Positions 8,177 through 17,512 of a DNA stretch of 64,000 nt are shown in pieces. Position numbers and translations under genes: made by a program. The notes under the pieces are model-generated. The model saw only the letters and a list, made by a program, of their open reading frames with translations. It did not search any database and was not told where the DNA came from. The stretch is from Parvibaculaceae bacterium (GTDB taxonomy: Bacteria > Pseudomonadota > Alphaproteobacteria > Parvibaculales > Parvibaculaceae): the NCBI GenBank assembly GCA_029209985.1, contig JARGNZ010000008.1, positions 5,054 to 69,053 of the forward strand, read 5' to 3'. The stretch's first letter is position 1, and every line of letters starts with the position of its first letter.

Positions 8177-10321
8177 ATGAGTGATATAACCACAACAAAT
8201 ACTGCCGCTCCGGCCTCTGGCACGTCTCCTGCCGGTGGTGGCTTTAACTTAGACAGAATACTCGCGCAGCTTTCTAAGCGCAGTGATCTGGCTTTACCTG
8301 CAGGTATTTTGACCATCCTCGTGGTGCTCATCCTACCCATGCCTGCCTTTCTGTTGGATTTTTCACTCGCCATTTCTCTGACGTTTTCTTTCCTCGTTCT
8401 CATGACCGCGCTTTTCATTAAGCGCCCCTTAGAATTTAGCTCTTTTCCTGCGGTTCTGTTGATTGCAACAATGATCCGTTTGGCCCTCAACCTCGCATCC
8501 ACGCGGTTGATCTTGAGCAAAGGTCACGAAGGCACCGATGCAGCCGGGGGCGTCATTGAAGCGTTCGGTAACTTTGTCATGCAAGGCAATGTTGTGATTG
8601 GCGTTATCGTGTTTGCGATCCTTGTCATCGTCAACTTCGTCGTCATCACCAAAGGTTCAGGCCGGATTGCCGAAGTGGCTGCCCGGTTCAGTTTGGATTC
8701 TATGCCTGGCAAACAAATGGCAATCGACGCCGATTTGTCCGCTGGCTTGATTGACGAAGACACCGCAAAACGCCGCCGGGCGGAAGTCGAACAGGAATCC
8801 TCCTTCTTTGGTGCCATGGATGGTGCCTCAAAGTTTGTGCGTGGGGATGCCGTCGCGGGCCTTCTCATCACCTTTATCAATGTGATCGGTGGGATCATCA
8901 TCGGCGTGGGTCAAATGGAAATGAGCTTTGCAGATGCTGGCTCAACCTATTCATTGCTGACCATTGGTGATGGCCTTGTCAGCCAAATCCCTGCATTGGT
9001 TGTGTCCACCGCCGCAGGCTTGTTGGTGTCCAAAGCGGGCATCGAAGGCCCGGCAGACGAAGCACTCTTCAGCCAACTTTCCCACTACCCTCAGGCATTG
9101 GCCATGGTCTCATTCGTGATGGCGGTAATGGCCTTTTTGCCGGGCATTCCAGCCATTCCATTTTTGTTGTTGTCTGGCGCTGCGGGCGGGCTTGCCTATT
9201 ATCTCATTCAAAGCCGAACGCAAAAAGAAGAAGAAGTCGTCAAGGCCGAGAAAGACAAAGTTGAGCTAGAAGCTGCAGAACCAAAAGACGAACCTATTTC
9301 TTCCACCCTCAAAATGGATGAATTGCGTTTGGAAATTGGCTACGGACTGCTGCCGTTGATCAACGACAAAGAAGGTCAAAAACTAACAGATCAAATCAAA
9401 GCGCTGCGCAAACAATTTGCGATCGATATGGGCTTTGTCATGCCGCCTGTGCGTATTCTCGACAACATGCAATTAGACGCCAACAAATACTCCATCGCGG
9501 TCAAAGAGGTAGAGGCTGGCGAAGGCGAAGTCTACATGCGTCAACTGTTGGTCATGGATCCCCACGGCAACAAAATCGACCTGCCCGGCATTGCCACAAA
9601 AGAACCAGCCTTCGGCCTGCCAGCAACATGGATTGACGAAACCCTGCGCGAGGAAGCTGCATTTCGGGGTCTCACGGTGGTCGATCCGCCAACCGTGCTC
9701 ACCACACACCTCACCGAAATCATCAAAGACAACATGTCTTATTTACTATCTTACGGCGAGGTGCAGAAGTTGCTGGACGAATTGCCACAAGGGCACAAGA
9801 AGCTGCTCGACGATTTGATCCCAACGCACATCAATGTCACGGGTATTCAGCGCATTTTGCAGAACCTCTTGTCAGAACGCATTTCCATTCGCGACCTTCC
9901 TTCCATTATGGAAGGCATCGCGGAGGCAACTGGCCATACAAAAAGCCTGGTGCAAATGACGGAGCATGTGCGCATGCGTCTTTCCCGCCAGATCTGCTCA
10001 ACCTTTGGATCGCACACAGGCGAGCTTGCCCTTATTCCGCTTTCCCCTGTATGGGAAGAAGCCTTTATTGAAGCCCTCACCGGGCCGGGGGAAGACAAAC
10101 AACTCGCAATGGCTCCAAGCCAATTGCAAGAGTTCATTACAAAAGTACGCGAAGTATTTGAGCAAGCAGCCCGCGATGGCGAAGTCCCCGTCCTGCTGAC
10201 CAGCCCAGCTATTCGCCCATACGTGCGCTCCATCATCGAACGGTTCCGGCCACAAACGACAATCTTGTCTCAAAACGAAGTGCACCCGAAAGCCAAACTG
10301 CGCACCATTGCCGCCATCTAA
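8177..10321 (+). CDS. flhA: Flagellar type III export gate protein FlhA
   Basis: 714 residues, full length. FlhA is the large proton-driven export gate component that docks substrate-chaperone complexes. The N-terminal half (about residues 35-345) carries eight hydrophobic segments and the signature loop FSLDSMPGKQMAIDADLSAG with nearby KRRRAEVE; the C-terminal cytosolic domain (about 365-714) has DFVMPPVRILDN-like and ETLREEAAFRGLTVVDP blocks typical of FlhA. ATG 8177 starts the gene. It follows flbD by 40 nt and precedes flhF by 51 nt in the same operon. Confidence 0.97.
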   Translation: MSDITTTNTAAPASGTSPAGGGFNLDRILAQLSKRSDLALPAGILTILVVLILPMPAFLLDFSLAISLTFSFLVLMTALFIKRPLEFSSFPAVLLIATMIRLALNLASTRLILSKGHEGTDAAGGVIEAFGNFVMQGNVVIGVIVFAILVIVNFVVITKGSGRIAEVAARFSLDSMPGKQMAIDADLSAGLIDEDTAKRRRAEVEQESSFFGAMDGASKFVRGDAVAGLLITFINVIGGIIIGVGQMEMSFADAGSTYSLLTIGDGLVSQIPALVVSTAAGLLVSKAGIEGPADEALFSQLSHYPQALAMVSFVMAVMAFLPGIPAIPFLLLSGAAGGLAYYLIQSRTQKEEEVVKAEKDKVELEAAEPKDEPISSTLKMDELRLEIGYGLLPLINDKEGQKLTDQIKALRKQFAIDMGFVMPPVRILDNMQLDANKYSIAVKEVEAGEGEVYMRQLLVMDPHGNKIDLPGIATKEPAFGLPATWIDETLREEAAFRGLTVVDPPTVLTTHLTEIIKDNMSYLLSYGEVQKLLDELPQGHKKLLDDLIPTHINVTGIQRILQNLLSERISIRDLPSIMEGIAEATGHTKSLVQMTEHVRMRLSRQICSTFGSHTGELALIPLSPVWEEAFIEALTGPGEDKQLAMAPSQLQEFITKVREVFEQAARDGEVPVLLTSPAIRPYVRSIIERFRPQTTILSQNEVHPKAKLRTIAAI

Positions 10322-10372
10322 ACTGAGCAAAGCACAGCGTGATGGATCACTAGAGAGAAAGTAACCGACCCA

Positions 10373-11551
10373 GTGCGACTAAGAACTTTCAGTGCGACCA
10401 GCTTAACAGCGGCAATGGAACAAGTACGCGTCGCCTTGGGCGATGAGGCCATCATTGTCTCTTCTTACACAAAAGAAGATGGGCGCGTTGAAATCACAGC
10501 CGCATTGGAACTTCGCGCACCCCCACCGCGCAAAGACCTCCCCACGAGCGTGATCTCTTTAGAAGATGAATTACGCAAACGCTTACGGGAAACGCTCAAG
10601 CCCGGCACGACAGACACCGAAAAACCGGGGGCATCGGACCAACGCCAGCCAATTGAGCCAGCTGAACCAGTGCCCAACAGACCACCCCTGCCCTTCAGCA
10701 GCGACCAACTACGCGCTTGCATGCGCCAGCACAACACACCAGACAAACTATCTGACGAGTTGGTACAAATTGCCGAAGGCAAAAGCGCCCAAGGTGCGCT
10801 TGATGCCTTGGCCTACGCATTAGATTTGCGGTTTAAGTTTGAACCCATTCCCGTGTTGCCCGCACATCCCCTGATGATGATTGGCATGGCGGGAAGCGGT
10901 AAAACCGTTACAACGGCAAAACTGGCGGTCCGCGCCATACTTGAAGGCATAGACGCCGAACTGATTACGACAGATACCAACCGCACCGGCGCTCTTGCAC
11001 AATCCAAAGCCTACGGCGAACTGATGGATCTGCCCGTCACCCAAGCAGAAGATGCCAATGCCCTTGGCCTCTTGCTCGACAAACGCAGTGATTTAGCCGC
11101 GCAAATACCAACCGAAAAACAACTCCCGTGCTTCATTGATACCGCCAGCACCAATCCGTTCGATCCCCTAGATCGCAGTTTGATGATCCAATTATCACAA
11201 ACTGCCGCCCACACCGGCGGCGCAGAACCAGTGCTCATTGCCAGCGCGTTGACAGACCCCGCAATTTCAATCGAAAGCGCAGACATTTATGCCCACCTTG
11301 GCGTTCGCCGGTTTGTCGCAACCCAAGTTGACATTGCCCGCCGCATCGGTGGCTTTCTCAATTTGGCAGATGCCACCGGACTGGCCTTTTCCAATGCCAG
11401 CATAACGCCCTATCTTGCGCGCGGCCTCACACGCCTCGACCCCATGCGCTTGGCACGTCTTATTCTAGGGGAATCTCTGGAAACACCAGAGCTAGCACCC
11501 CCACCTCAAAATTCGCGCGCCCTAGCGCATGACCATACGGAGCTCTCATGA
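10373..11551 (+). CDS. flhF: FlhF, SRP-type GTPase for flagellar placement
   Basis: 392 residues, GTG start (VRLRTFSATSLTAAMEQVR, a conserved FlhF N-terminus). FlhF marks the pole and recruits early flagellar parts in polar flagellates. A Pro-rich linker (about 45-110) leads to the N and G domains; the P-loop GMAGSGKTVTTAKLA is near residue 172, and TTDTNRTGALAQ matches the SRP insertion motif. Two nucleotide motifs are worn: the G3 motif reads DTAST instead of DTAGR, and the G4 motif TKLD is TQVD. GTP binding may therefore be weak. It overlaps flhG by 4 nt (ATGA). Confidence 0.85.
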   Translation: MRLRTFSATSLTAAMEQVRVALGDEAIIVSSYTKEDGRVEITAALELRAPPPRKDLPTSVISLEDELRKRLRETLKPGTTDTEKPGASDQRQPIEPAEPVPNRPPLPFSSDQLRACMRQHNTPDKLSDELVQIAEGKSAQGALDALAYALDLRFKFEPIPVLPAHPLMMIGMAGSGKTVTTAKLAVRAILEGIDAELITTDTNRTGALAQSKAYGELMDLPVTQAEDANALGLLLDKRSDLAAQIPTEKQLPCFIDTASTNPFDPLDRSLMIQLSQTAAHTGGAEPVLIASALTDPAISIESADIYAHLGVRRFVATQVDIARRIGGFLNLADATGLAFSNASITPYLARGLTRLDPMRLARLILGESLETPELAPPPQNSRALAHDHTELS

Positions 11552-12351
11552 GCACTCAAAACATCATCACCGTCGCATCCGGCAAAGGCGGCGTCGGGAA
11601 AACTTGGTTCGCTATCACGCTGGCCCACGCGTTTGCTCAACGAGGCGAAAACATTCTCCTCATCGATGGCGATCTAGGGTTAGCAAACGTCGATGTGCAA
11701 TTGGGCCTTGCCCCCTCCCACGATCTTGGCAGCGTCATTGCGGGCCAAGTCGCACTCGAAGACGCCCTGACCCGCGTTGAAACCGGCAACAAAAATGCAG
11801 GCAGTTTCGACGTGCTTGCAGGTAAATCAGGGTCCGGTGTTCTCTCTGCCCTCTCCCATGCAGAAGTCGCCAACTTACACCAAGGCATCCAATCTCTAGC
11901 TAGTCAGTATGACCGAGTGATTGTAGATTTGGCCGCTGGTGTGGATGCAAATGTCTTACAATTATGCGAACACAACGGCACAACATTGACGCTTGTAAAT
12001 GGAGAACCAACCTCCCTCACCGATGCTTATGCCCTCATAAAGTTGGTTCACATGAACCATCCCCACGCCGATTTGCGTGTCGTGGCCAACATGGCAGAAG
12101 ACAAAGCAGACGGGCAGCGCATCTTCGGCGCCTTGAACAAAGCCTGCGCAACCTTCCTAGATATTAACCTTACAAGCGCGGGTATCATCCCACGCGATGA
12201 CACGATCCGCGACACAATCCGCCATCAAACAGCATTATTATACCGCCACCCCGGCAGTAAGGCCGCCCAAGCTGTTCTTAAAATTGCCGAAAACCTCATA
12301 GTTTCAGCCAAAAAAACAACCGCTCCCCCCACCAGCCGGAAAAGCGCGTAA
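11548..12351 (+). CDS. flhG: FlhG/FleN, MinD-like ATPase controlling flagellar number
   Basis: 267 residues. FlhG restricts flagellar number and works with FlhF. The deviant Walker A motif SGKGGVGKTWFAITLAHAF (residues 11-29), Walker B NILLIDGDLGLANVDVQLGL and the conserved VIVDLAAGVD (switch II) identify the MinD/ParA family, and the flhF neighbour decides for FlhG over MinD. There is no long C-terminal amphipathic helix as in true MinD, though the tail is basic. Last gene of the fliF operon core. Confidence 0.9.
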   Translation: MSTQNIITVASGKGGVGKTWFAITLAHAFAQRGENILLIDGDLGLANVDVQLGLAPSHDLGSVIAGQVALEDALTRVETGNKNAGSFDVLAGKSGSGVLSALSHAEVANLHQGIQSLASQYDRVIVDLAAGVDANVLQLCEHNGTTLTLVNGEPTSLTDAYALIKLVHMNHPHADLRVVANMAEDKADGQRIFGALNKACATFLDINLTSAGIIPRDDTIRDTIRHQTALLYRHPGSKAAQAVLKIAENLIVSAKKTTAPPTSRKSA

Positions 12352-12614
12352 ACCTACATTATACATTTTGGTTTGCGCCATTGCGTTTTCGAGTATGCTT
12401 TCAAGGTCAAATGAATGTGCGCCGTCACAGATGCGTTAACCTACCGGACTACACATGAACTCCGGTGGCACATGCACCGAAACGATGGGCATTCAAACAG
12501 CTGCCAACGCTATTCGATACGTCGACATTAATTGATACGTCAACGCGAAGACGACCATGAGACAAATTCATTAGGCAGTCTCATAGATTCACGGCAACAC
12601 CATGGGGGGTTTTC
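12352..12614 (+). promoter_or_regulatory. Intergenic region with one TTAACC site
   Basis: 263 bp without a credible gene. It contains GTTAACC (TTAACC at 12436-12441), resembling the CtrA half-site seen before fliF and ctrA, and a strong ribosome site GGGGGG at 12604-12609 for the next gene. No clear sigma-54 promoter was found. The spacing suggests that the following small gene has its own promoter. Confidence 0.35.
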
Positions 12615-12938
12615 ATGGACAACCAATACCTAGACCAAGCTTTGATGCTTTTTCAGCAAGGGTTTGACACCGTCAACTCAATTCAAGGCTTGATCATTGC
12701 GCTGATCGCAGCGTTTTTGATGAAGTTTTACCGCCAGATTATTGTCTGGTCGCTTGTAGCCACACTGGCGCACGAAGTTGCCAATGTTGTGCAACGTGTG
12801 ATGGCGAATGATCCAAGTCCGCTGCCAAATTTTGCAGACCTTGACGGCGATCTCAAAATGATTGGGATCCGGTTCCTTGGTTTTCTCATCGCTATATCTA
12901 TTTTATACATGCTGCGCCGCCTCTTCTTAAAGCGCTAA
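12615..12938 (+). CDS. Small membrane protein of unknown function
   Basis: 107 residues with two hydrophobic stretches, about 21-45 (QGLIIALIAAFLMKFYRQII, VWSLVAT) and 84-100 (RFLGFLIAISILYMLRR), separated by a soluble loop with PNFADLDGD. The C-terminus is basic (LRRLFLKR). I do not recognise the family. ATG 12615 has a G6 ribosome site 5 nt upstream and a perfect terminator follows 12 nt after the stop, so it is a real expressed unit. It lies between the flagellar operon and yajQ; a flagellar link is only a guess from position. Confidence 0.75.
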   Translation: MDNQYLDQALMLFQQGFDTVNSIQGLIIALIAAFLMKFYRQIIVWSLVATLAHEVANVVQRVMANDPSPLPNFADLDGDLKMIGIRFLGFLIAISILYMLRRLFLKR

Positions 12939-12950
12939 CAGCACAACAAC

Positions 12951-12978
12951 AAAAGCCCGGCATCTTTGCCGGGCTTTT
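12951..12978. terminator. Bidirectional terminator between the small membrane gene and yajQ
   Basis: Perfect 12-bp arms AAAAGCCCGGCA and TGCCGGGCTTTT with a 4-nt loop; T runs on both strands. It serves the + strand gene ending at 12938 and the - strand yajQ ending at 13001. Confidence 0.93.
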
Positions 12979-13000
12979 CGTATTGTCGGACAATCGCTGA

Positions 13001-13486
13001 CTAATCTCTAAAATTCTCATACTGCAGCGGTTGCTCCAAGTCTTGTCCTTTCAAAAAGGCAATCACATCCTGTAGGTCATCGCGTTTTTTCCCCGTAACC
13101 CGTAGTTCTTCCCCCTGAATGGCAATTTGCACTTTCAGCTTTTGAGCCTTGATGTCTTTAACCAGCTTTTTGGCCAAGTCAGTCGCAATCCCATTTTTCA
13201 GCAAAACCTTTTGGCGCACACTTTGACCAGCCGCCTGCTCTACCACTTGATAATCCAGCACACGGGGATCAATTTTGCGCTTAGACATCTGACCTTGCAG
13301 AATTTCATGGACCTGTTTCAACTTCAGGTCGTCATCCGCCAAAATGGTCAACCCCTCCTCAGTCACTTCAACCGAGCAGTTCGCACCTTTGAAATCATAA
13401 CGCTGGCCGACTTCGCGCATGACATTCGCCACGCCGTTTTCCACTTCAGCCATATCGAGTTTGGAAACAACATCAAATGAAGGCAT
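13001..13486 (-). CDS. yajQ: YajQ family nucleotide-binding protein
   Basis: 161 residues, the standard family length. YajQ proteins are cytoplasmic, bind nucleotides (cyclic di-GMP in some species) and RNA. The start MPSFDVVSKLDMAEVENGV and the internal FKGANCSVE, ILADDDLKLKQVHEILQGQM and DPRVLDYQ blocks are diagnostic. An upstream in-frame start at 13567 would add 27 residues not found in the family; ATG 13486 is preferred, with GGAACGG upstream. The role here is unknown; a c-di-GMP link to motility is possible but only inferred from the neighbours. Confidence 0.93.
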   Translation of the reverse strand: MPSFDVVSKLDMAEVENGVANVMREVGQRYDFKGANCSVEVTEEGLTILADDDLKLKQVHEILQGQMSKRKIDPRVLDYQVVEQAAGQSVRQKVLLKNGIATDLAKKLVKDIKAQKLKVQIAIQGEELRVTGKKRDDLQDVIAFLKGQDLEQPLQYENFRD

Positions 13487-13657
13487 ATCCGTTCCATATC
13501 TTGAGGCGACAGCCACCAAAATCCTCAAACTTGGCTCTTTGAAGGGCCAGAGGAAATCGGCTATCACAATTTGGACAACACATTACCCCGTCACCCTCAA
13601 GGAACCAACCCCGAACATGCCCCTTACCCCCACGCTTTCCATCGGAAAGCTCAGTGA

Positions 13658-14092
13658 TTAGGTGTTGAATTCTGCTTCGTGAGACGTGCGTCGATGCAGG
13701 GCTAACGCCACTTCATCAAGCTCTTGCTGCTCGACACGCGCCAGCTTCCCACGCACACGGCGCTTACGGGATTCCTCGATAAGCTCATATTTTTTGAGCT
13801 CTCGATAAGCTGAAGCTAAATCATCCTTAGCGGACTCAAGCTGCATACTCACATCATTGATGGATTGCAGAATATTCTCGCGACGATCACGCATAGATTT
13901 TGCAAACATTGGATATGCATAATGAGCAATATCTGAAATGCCAGCCTTTTCCTGTTCAGCTTGGACCTGTTGATCCAAGTCGTGTTCACGCCGCCGGAAT
14001 TCTTCCAGCATTGTTTCTAATTCCGCCACTTGTCTGCGGCGTTCGTCCACCTGAAACCGATTTAATCGGATCAGGGATTCGCGGCTCTTCAT
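13658..14092 (-). CDS. fliJ: Flagellar export protein FliJ
   Basis: 144 residues, nearly all charged helix: a long antiparallel coiled coil (about 10-130, for example LETMLEEFRRREHDLDQQV). FliJ is the stalk of the FliI hexamer and escorts export chaperones. The N-terminus SLIRLNRFQVDERRRQVAEL matches FliJ (usual pattern L..L.R...DE.RR.L). It starts 16 nt after fliI, its expected operon partner. Individual residues are poorly conserved in the family, so the name rests on length, coiled coil and context. Confidence 0.87.
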   Translation of the reverse strand: MKSRESLIRLNRFQVDERRRQVAELETMLEEFRRREHDLDQQVQAEQEKAGISDIAHYAYPMFAKSMRDRRENILQSINDVSMQLESAKDDLASAYRELKKYELIEESRKRRVRGKLARVEQQELDEVALALHRRTSHEAEFNT

Positions 14093-14108
14093 TGGTCAGC
14101 CTCCTCGG

Positions 14109-15428
14109 CTATTCCTCGCCCTTTCCTAGGATTTCGGCGAGCATCGCAAACCCAGTATCTCGGTTGGTCGTTTCCACCTTCCCTTGAGACAAATAAGCCT
14201 CCAGTTCAGGTTGATAGCGGATCGCACGATCCACTTGTGGGTCAGACCCCGGCCTATAAGCACCCAGACGAATGAGTTCTTCCATATCGTCATAAGCACT
14301 TAGCAAACCCCGTGCCTGTTGGATCAACTTCTGTTGGTCCAACTCATTGCACCCTGGCATGGTACGAGAAATAGATTTCAAAATGTTTATCGCCGGGTAT
14401 CTTCCCCGCTCGGCAATAGACCTTTCCATCACAATATGCCCGTCCAGTATGCCTCTTACGGCATCTGCTACAGGTTCATTATGATCATCTCCCTCGACCA
14501 AAACTGTAAAGAGGCCCGTAATCGAGCCTTGTCCTGCACCCGGTCCTGCCCGTTCGAGCAGCCGAGGCAGCTCAGAAAAGACAGTCGGTGTGTATCCTTT
14601 TGCGGCAGGTGGTTCACCAATGGACAGTCCGATTTCTCGTTGTGCCATTGCGAAACGGGTCACGCTGTCCATCATGCACAGCACGTCCTGATCCTGATCC
14701 CGGAAATATTCCGCCACAGTCATTGTTAAAAGCGCTGCTTGCTTGCGCATTAATGCAGACTCATCAGATGTCGCAACCACAACAACGGCGCGTTTCAGGC
14801 CTTCTTCGCCCAAATCATCTTCAATAAATTCTTGTACTTCCCGGCCCCGTTCGCCGATCAACCCAATCACGGCCACATCAGCTTCTGTGTTTCGGGCAAT
14901 CATCGACATCATCACCGACTTACCAACGCCCGAACCGGCAAAAATGCCCAATCTTTGGCCCTTGCAACACGTAACAAACGTATTGAGTGCCCGCAGCCCC
15001 AAATCAATAGGGCCTTGCACCCGGCCACGTTGATGCGGCAACGGCGGCGCATTGCGCACAGAATAAGGCTGAATACCTTGCGGCAGAGGACCTTTGCCAT
15101 CGATAGGTTCCCCCATCGCATTAATAACACGGCCAAGCCAAGCAGATGTTGGATGGAAAAGAGGTTCATCAGAGGCGACGGTCGCTTTACAGCCCACCCC
15201 CACGCCGTCCAGCGTACTAAAGGGCAAACAAAGGGCACGATCAGCCTTAAAGCCAATCACTTCAGCCGGCACATTACGCCCCAACCGCCCTTCAATCAGC
15301 AACCGAGAGCCAACGCTCATCGCATGAAGCGGACCTGCAACTTCCACAAGCAAGCCCTGCACGCTGGCCACCCGGCCATAATGCTGCACGCTTTGAATTT
15401 CATTTAGTTCTGCAAGTACTGCTTGCAC
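14109..15428 (-). CDS. fliI: Flagellum-specific export ATPase FliI
   Basis: 439 residues. FliI is the F1-beta-like ATPase of the flagellar export apparatus. Visible: N-terminal beta-barrel (about 15-90), Walker [12 protein letters not shown] (about 160-170), [19 protein letters not shown], Walker B region [20 protein letters not shown] and [19 protein letters not shown]. The only suitable start is GTG 15428. fliJ follows directly. The gene diverges from ctrA across a 379-bp regulatory region. Confidence 0.96.
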   Translation of the reverse strand: MQAVLAELNEIQSVQHYGRVASVQGLLVEVAGPLHAMSVGSRLLIEGRLGRNVPAEVIGFKADRALCLPFSTLDGVGVGCKATVASDEPLFHPTSAWLGRVINAMGEPIDGKGPLPQGIQPYSVRNAPPLPHQRGRVQGPIDLGLRALNTFVTCCKGQRLGIFAGSGVGKSVMMSMIARNTEADVAVIGLIGERGREVQEFIEDDLGEEGLKRAVVVVATSDESALMRKQAALLTMTVAEYFRDQDQDVLCMMDSVTRFAMAQREIGLSIGEPPAAKGYTPTVFSELPRLLERAGPGAGQGSITGLFTVLVEGDDHNEPVADAVRGILDGHIVMERSIAERGRYPAINILKSISRTMPGCNELDQQKLIQQARGLLSAYDDMEELIRLGAYRPGSDPQVDRAIRYQPELEAYLSQGKVETTNRDTGFAMLAEILGKGEE

Positions 15429-15807
15429 GTGGTGCCCGCCCAGATTCCAATCAAACGGACCAACTCCGCTTACTAGGCGTATTTTGCCTACAAGCCGTTA
15501 AGAGGACGTAAACCTTGACGGGGCATTGCAAATTTTACGTGTGGTCGGGAGAGCAAATTAAGGAGAATTATCCCGAAACAGTCCACCAGTTAGCCCAAAA
15601 GGCCCTAAAGATGGATAATTTTGGCAATAATCCTCTCTAAATCATTCTAATTTTTCCCGGTTTGGCGCAGTTTTTGACAATTATCGTAAATTTTTCACAT
15701 AAATCTTCATTCTGATTAACCTTTGTTAACCAAATCACTTTACCTTGTATTTATGGATTAACCGAGGGGGCCGGATACGGGTAACCGTTGTACCGGTGAG
15801 CAAGTCA
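15429..15807. promoter_or_regulatory. Divergent fliI/ctrA control region with TTAACC motifs
   Basis: 379 bp with no gene of its own. Three TTAACC hexamers occur on the ctrA side at 15716-15721, 15726-15731 and 15758-15763; the first two are a direct repeat with a 4-nt gap, so the TTAA cores are 6 nt apart, as at the fliF site. The segment 15640-15735 is AT-rich. CtrA autoregulates ctrA in Caulobacter and the half-site there is TTAACCAT-like, so these are good autoregulation candidates. A possible sigma-54-like TTGGCGCAGTTTTTGAC at 15663 lacks the invariant GC and was not accepted. Confidence 0.5.
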
Positions 15808-16521
15808 ATGCGAGTTTTGCTTATTGAAGACGACAGCGCAACAGCCCAAAGTATTGAGCTGATGCTTAAATCAGAAGGCTTTAATGTCTATACGACCGAT
15901 CTCGGCGAAGAGGGGATCGATCTAGGCAAGCTGTATGATTACGATATCATTCTACTGGACCTAAACCTTCCAGATATGAGCGGCTATGAAGTCCTCAAAT
16001 CATTGCGGACAGGCAAGATCCAGACGCCAATTCTCATTCTGTCCGGCATGGCTGGCATCGAGAATAAAGTGCGCGGTCTCGGCTTCGGTGCCGACGATTA
16101 TATGACCAAACCTTTCCATAAAGACGAATTGGTTGCACGGATCCACGCTGTTGTGCGTCGCTCCAAAGGGCACTCACAATCTGTCATCACCACCGGCAAG
16201 CTGGTTGTGAACTTGGATACCAAAACAGTTGAAGTTGCAGGCCAACGCGTGCACCTCACCGGTAAAGAATATCAAATGCTCGAATTACTCTCCTTGCGTA
16301 AGGGCACGACCCTGACCAAAGAGATGTTCCTAAACCACCTATATGGCGGCATGGACGAGCCAGAACTCAAAATTATCGACGTCTTCATTTGTAAGCTCCG
16401 CAAAAAGCTGGCAACAGCAACCGATGGCGAGCACTACATTGAAACAGTCTGGGGCCGTGGCTACGTATTGCGCGATCCCATTGAGACAGAAATGAGCGAG
16501 CCTGCACAGGCATCCGCTTAA
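15808..16521 (+). CDS. ctrA: Cell-cycle response regulator CtrA
   Basis: 237 residues. CtrA is the OmpR-family master regulator of alphaproteobacterial cell cycle and motility genes. Receiver: [20 protein letters not shown], phospho-acceptor Asp in [20 protein letters not shown], and [23 protein letters not shown]-binding winged helix: [44 protein letters not shown]. These blocks are near-identical to CtrA of other orders. ATG 15808 is chosen because CtrA always starts at MRVLLIEDD; an open frame continues 21 codons upstream from TTG/ATG-poor sequence and is leader. Confidence 0.96.
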   Translation: MRVLLIEDDSATAQSIELMLKSEGFNVYTTDLGEEGIDLGKLYDYDIILLDLNLPDMSGYEVLKSLRTGKIQTPILILSGMAGIENKVRGLGFGADDYMTKPFHKDELVARIHAVVRRSKGHSQSVITTGKLVVNLDTKTVEVAGQRVHLTGKEYQMLELLSLRKGTTLTKEMFLNHLYGGMDEPELKIIDVFICKLRKKLATATDGEHYIETVWGRGYVLRDPIETEMSEPAQASA

Positions 16522-16550
16522 CAAATTTTCTCCGGCCTATCTGGCGGAAT

Positions 16551-16580
16551 AAAGGGCACCTTCTTTTGAAGGTGCCCTTT
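16551..16580 (+). terminator. Rho-independent terminator after ctrA
   Basis: Perfect 13-bp arms AAAGGGCACCTTC and GAAGGTGCCCTTT, loop TTTT, followed by TTTG. Confidence 0.93.
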
Positions 16581-16601
16581 TTGTTTATCCGGCACTGAAA
16601 C

Positions 16602-16638
16602 GACAAACGCCGAGCCTTTAACAGGCCCGGCGTTTGTC
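16602..16638 (-). terminator. Terminator-like hairpin after cheR
   Basis: 15-nt arms GACAAACGCCGAGCC and GGCCCGGCGTTTGTC with one mismatch and a 7-nt loop, 25 nt beyond the cheR stop. The following T tract on the - strand is short, so termination may be partial. Confidence 0.7.
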
Positions 16639-16663
16639 AGATTATCAAAAGCAATTGGTTGGT

Positions 16664-17512
16664 TTACGCGACAGCGCTGGTATTCATACGGTCTGCATCC
16701 GCACCAGCAGGCACATATACCCCCCGACACCCTTTAAGAGGCTTAAAGGCATCGGTAATACCGATCACAGTTTCTGCGGCACCCAGCACCAGAAACCCAT
16801 CAGGTGACAATTGGCGCACCATGCGTTCAAGAATTTGCGCTTTGGTCTTTTGATCAAAGTAAATCAAAACATTGCGGCAGAAGATAACGTCAAAATTCCC
16901 AAGGCTTTTGAAGTCCTCAAGCAAATTCAATTTGCGATATTGAACCATGTTCCGAATTTTGTCCGACAGCTCCCAATCATGCCCCACCTGCGTGAAATGC
17001 TTCACGAGATAATTGATCGGCAGGCCACGCTGCACCTCAAACTGAGTATAACGGCCAAGCTTAGCCCGGCGCAGAACCTCAGCAGAAAGATCCGTTCCAA
17101 CAATTTCCTGACGCCAGCCCGGCATTTGAGAGCTAAGCTCATCAAGTTGCATCCCCAATGAATAAGGCTCTTGCCCTGTGGACGCAGCCGCACACCAGAC
17201 ACGGAATTTTTTCAATCCGCCGCGTGTTTCCAACAAATGCGGCAGGATTACTTTTTCGAACATTTCAAACGGGGTCTTATCCCGAAAGAAAAAAGATTCA
17301 TTGGTCGTCATCGCCTCGGTAATTTGGTCATGGAGAGGCCCCGAACGGGTCATCTTCATTTTACCGACAAGACCCTCGATATCTTCCATCCCCGCATCAC
17401 GCGCGATGGGCAGCAATCGACTTTCGATCAAATATTCTTTGTTGCTCGTCAATACGAGGCCGGAACTGTCCTTTAGAAAGGTCGCCAAATATTCAAAATC
17501 AGCTTGTCTCAT
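16664..17512 (-). CDS. cheR: Chemotaxis protein methyltransferase CheR
   Basis: 282 residues. CheR transfers methyl groups from S-adenosylmethionine to glutamates of chemoreceptors. N-terminal CheR_N helices (residues 1-60, YLATFLKDSSGLVLTSNKEY) precede the SAM-binding domain: FRVWCAAASTGQEPYSLGM (motif I), IVGTDLSAEVLRRAKLGRY, FDVIFCRNVLIYFDQKTKAQ and a final VLGAAETVIG. Overlaps cheB by 4 nt; last gene of the operon. Confidence 0.96.
   Translation of the reverse strand: MRQADFEYLATFLKDSSGLVLTSNKEYLIESRLLPIARDAGMEDIEGLVGKMKMTRSGPLHDQITEAMTTNESFFFRDKTPFEMFEKVILPHLLETRGGLKKFRVWCAAASTGQEPYSLGMQLDELSSQMPGWRQEIVGTDLSAEVLRRAKLGRYTQFEVQRGLPINYLVKHFTQVGHDWELSDKIRNMVQYRKLNLLEDFKSLGNFDVIFCRNVLIYFDQKTKAQILERMVRQLSPDGFLVLGAAETVIGITDAFKPLKGCRGVYVPAGADADRMNTSAVA

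Noticed and set aside
15663-15679. Sigma-54 promoter TTGGCGCAGTTTTTGAC before ctrA
   Set aside because: The -12 element has GA instead of the required GC, and ctrA is not a sigma-54 gene in related bacteria.
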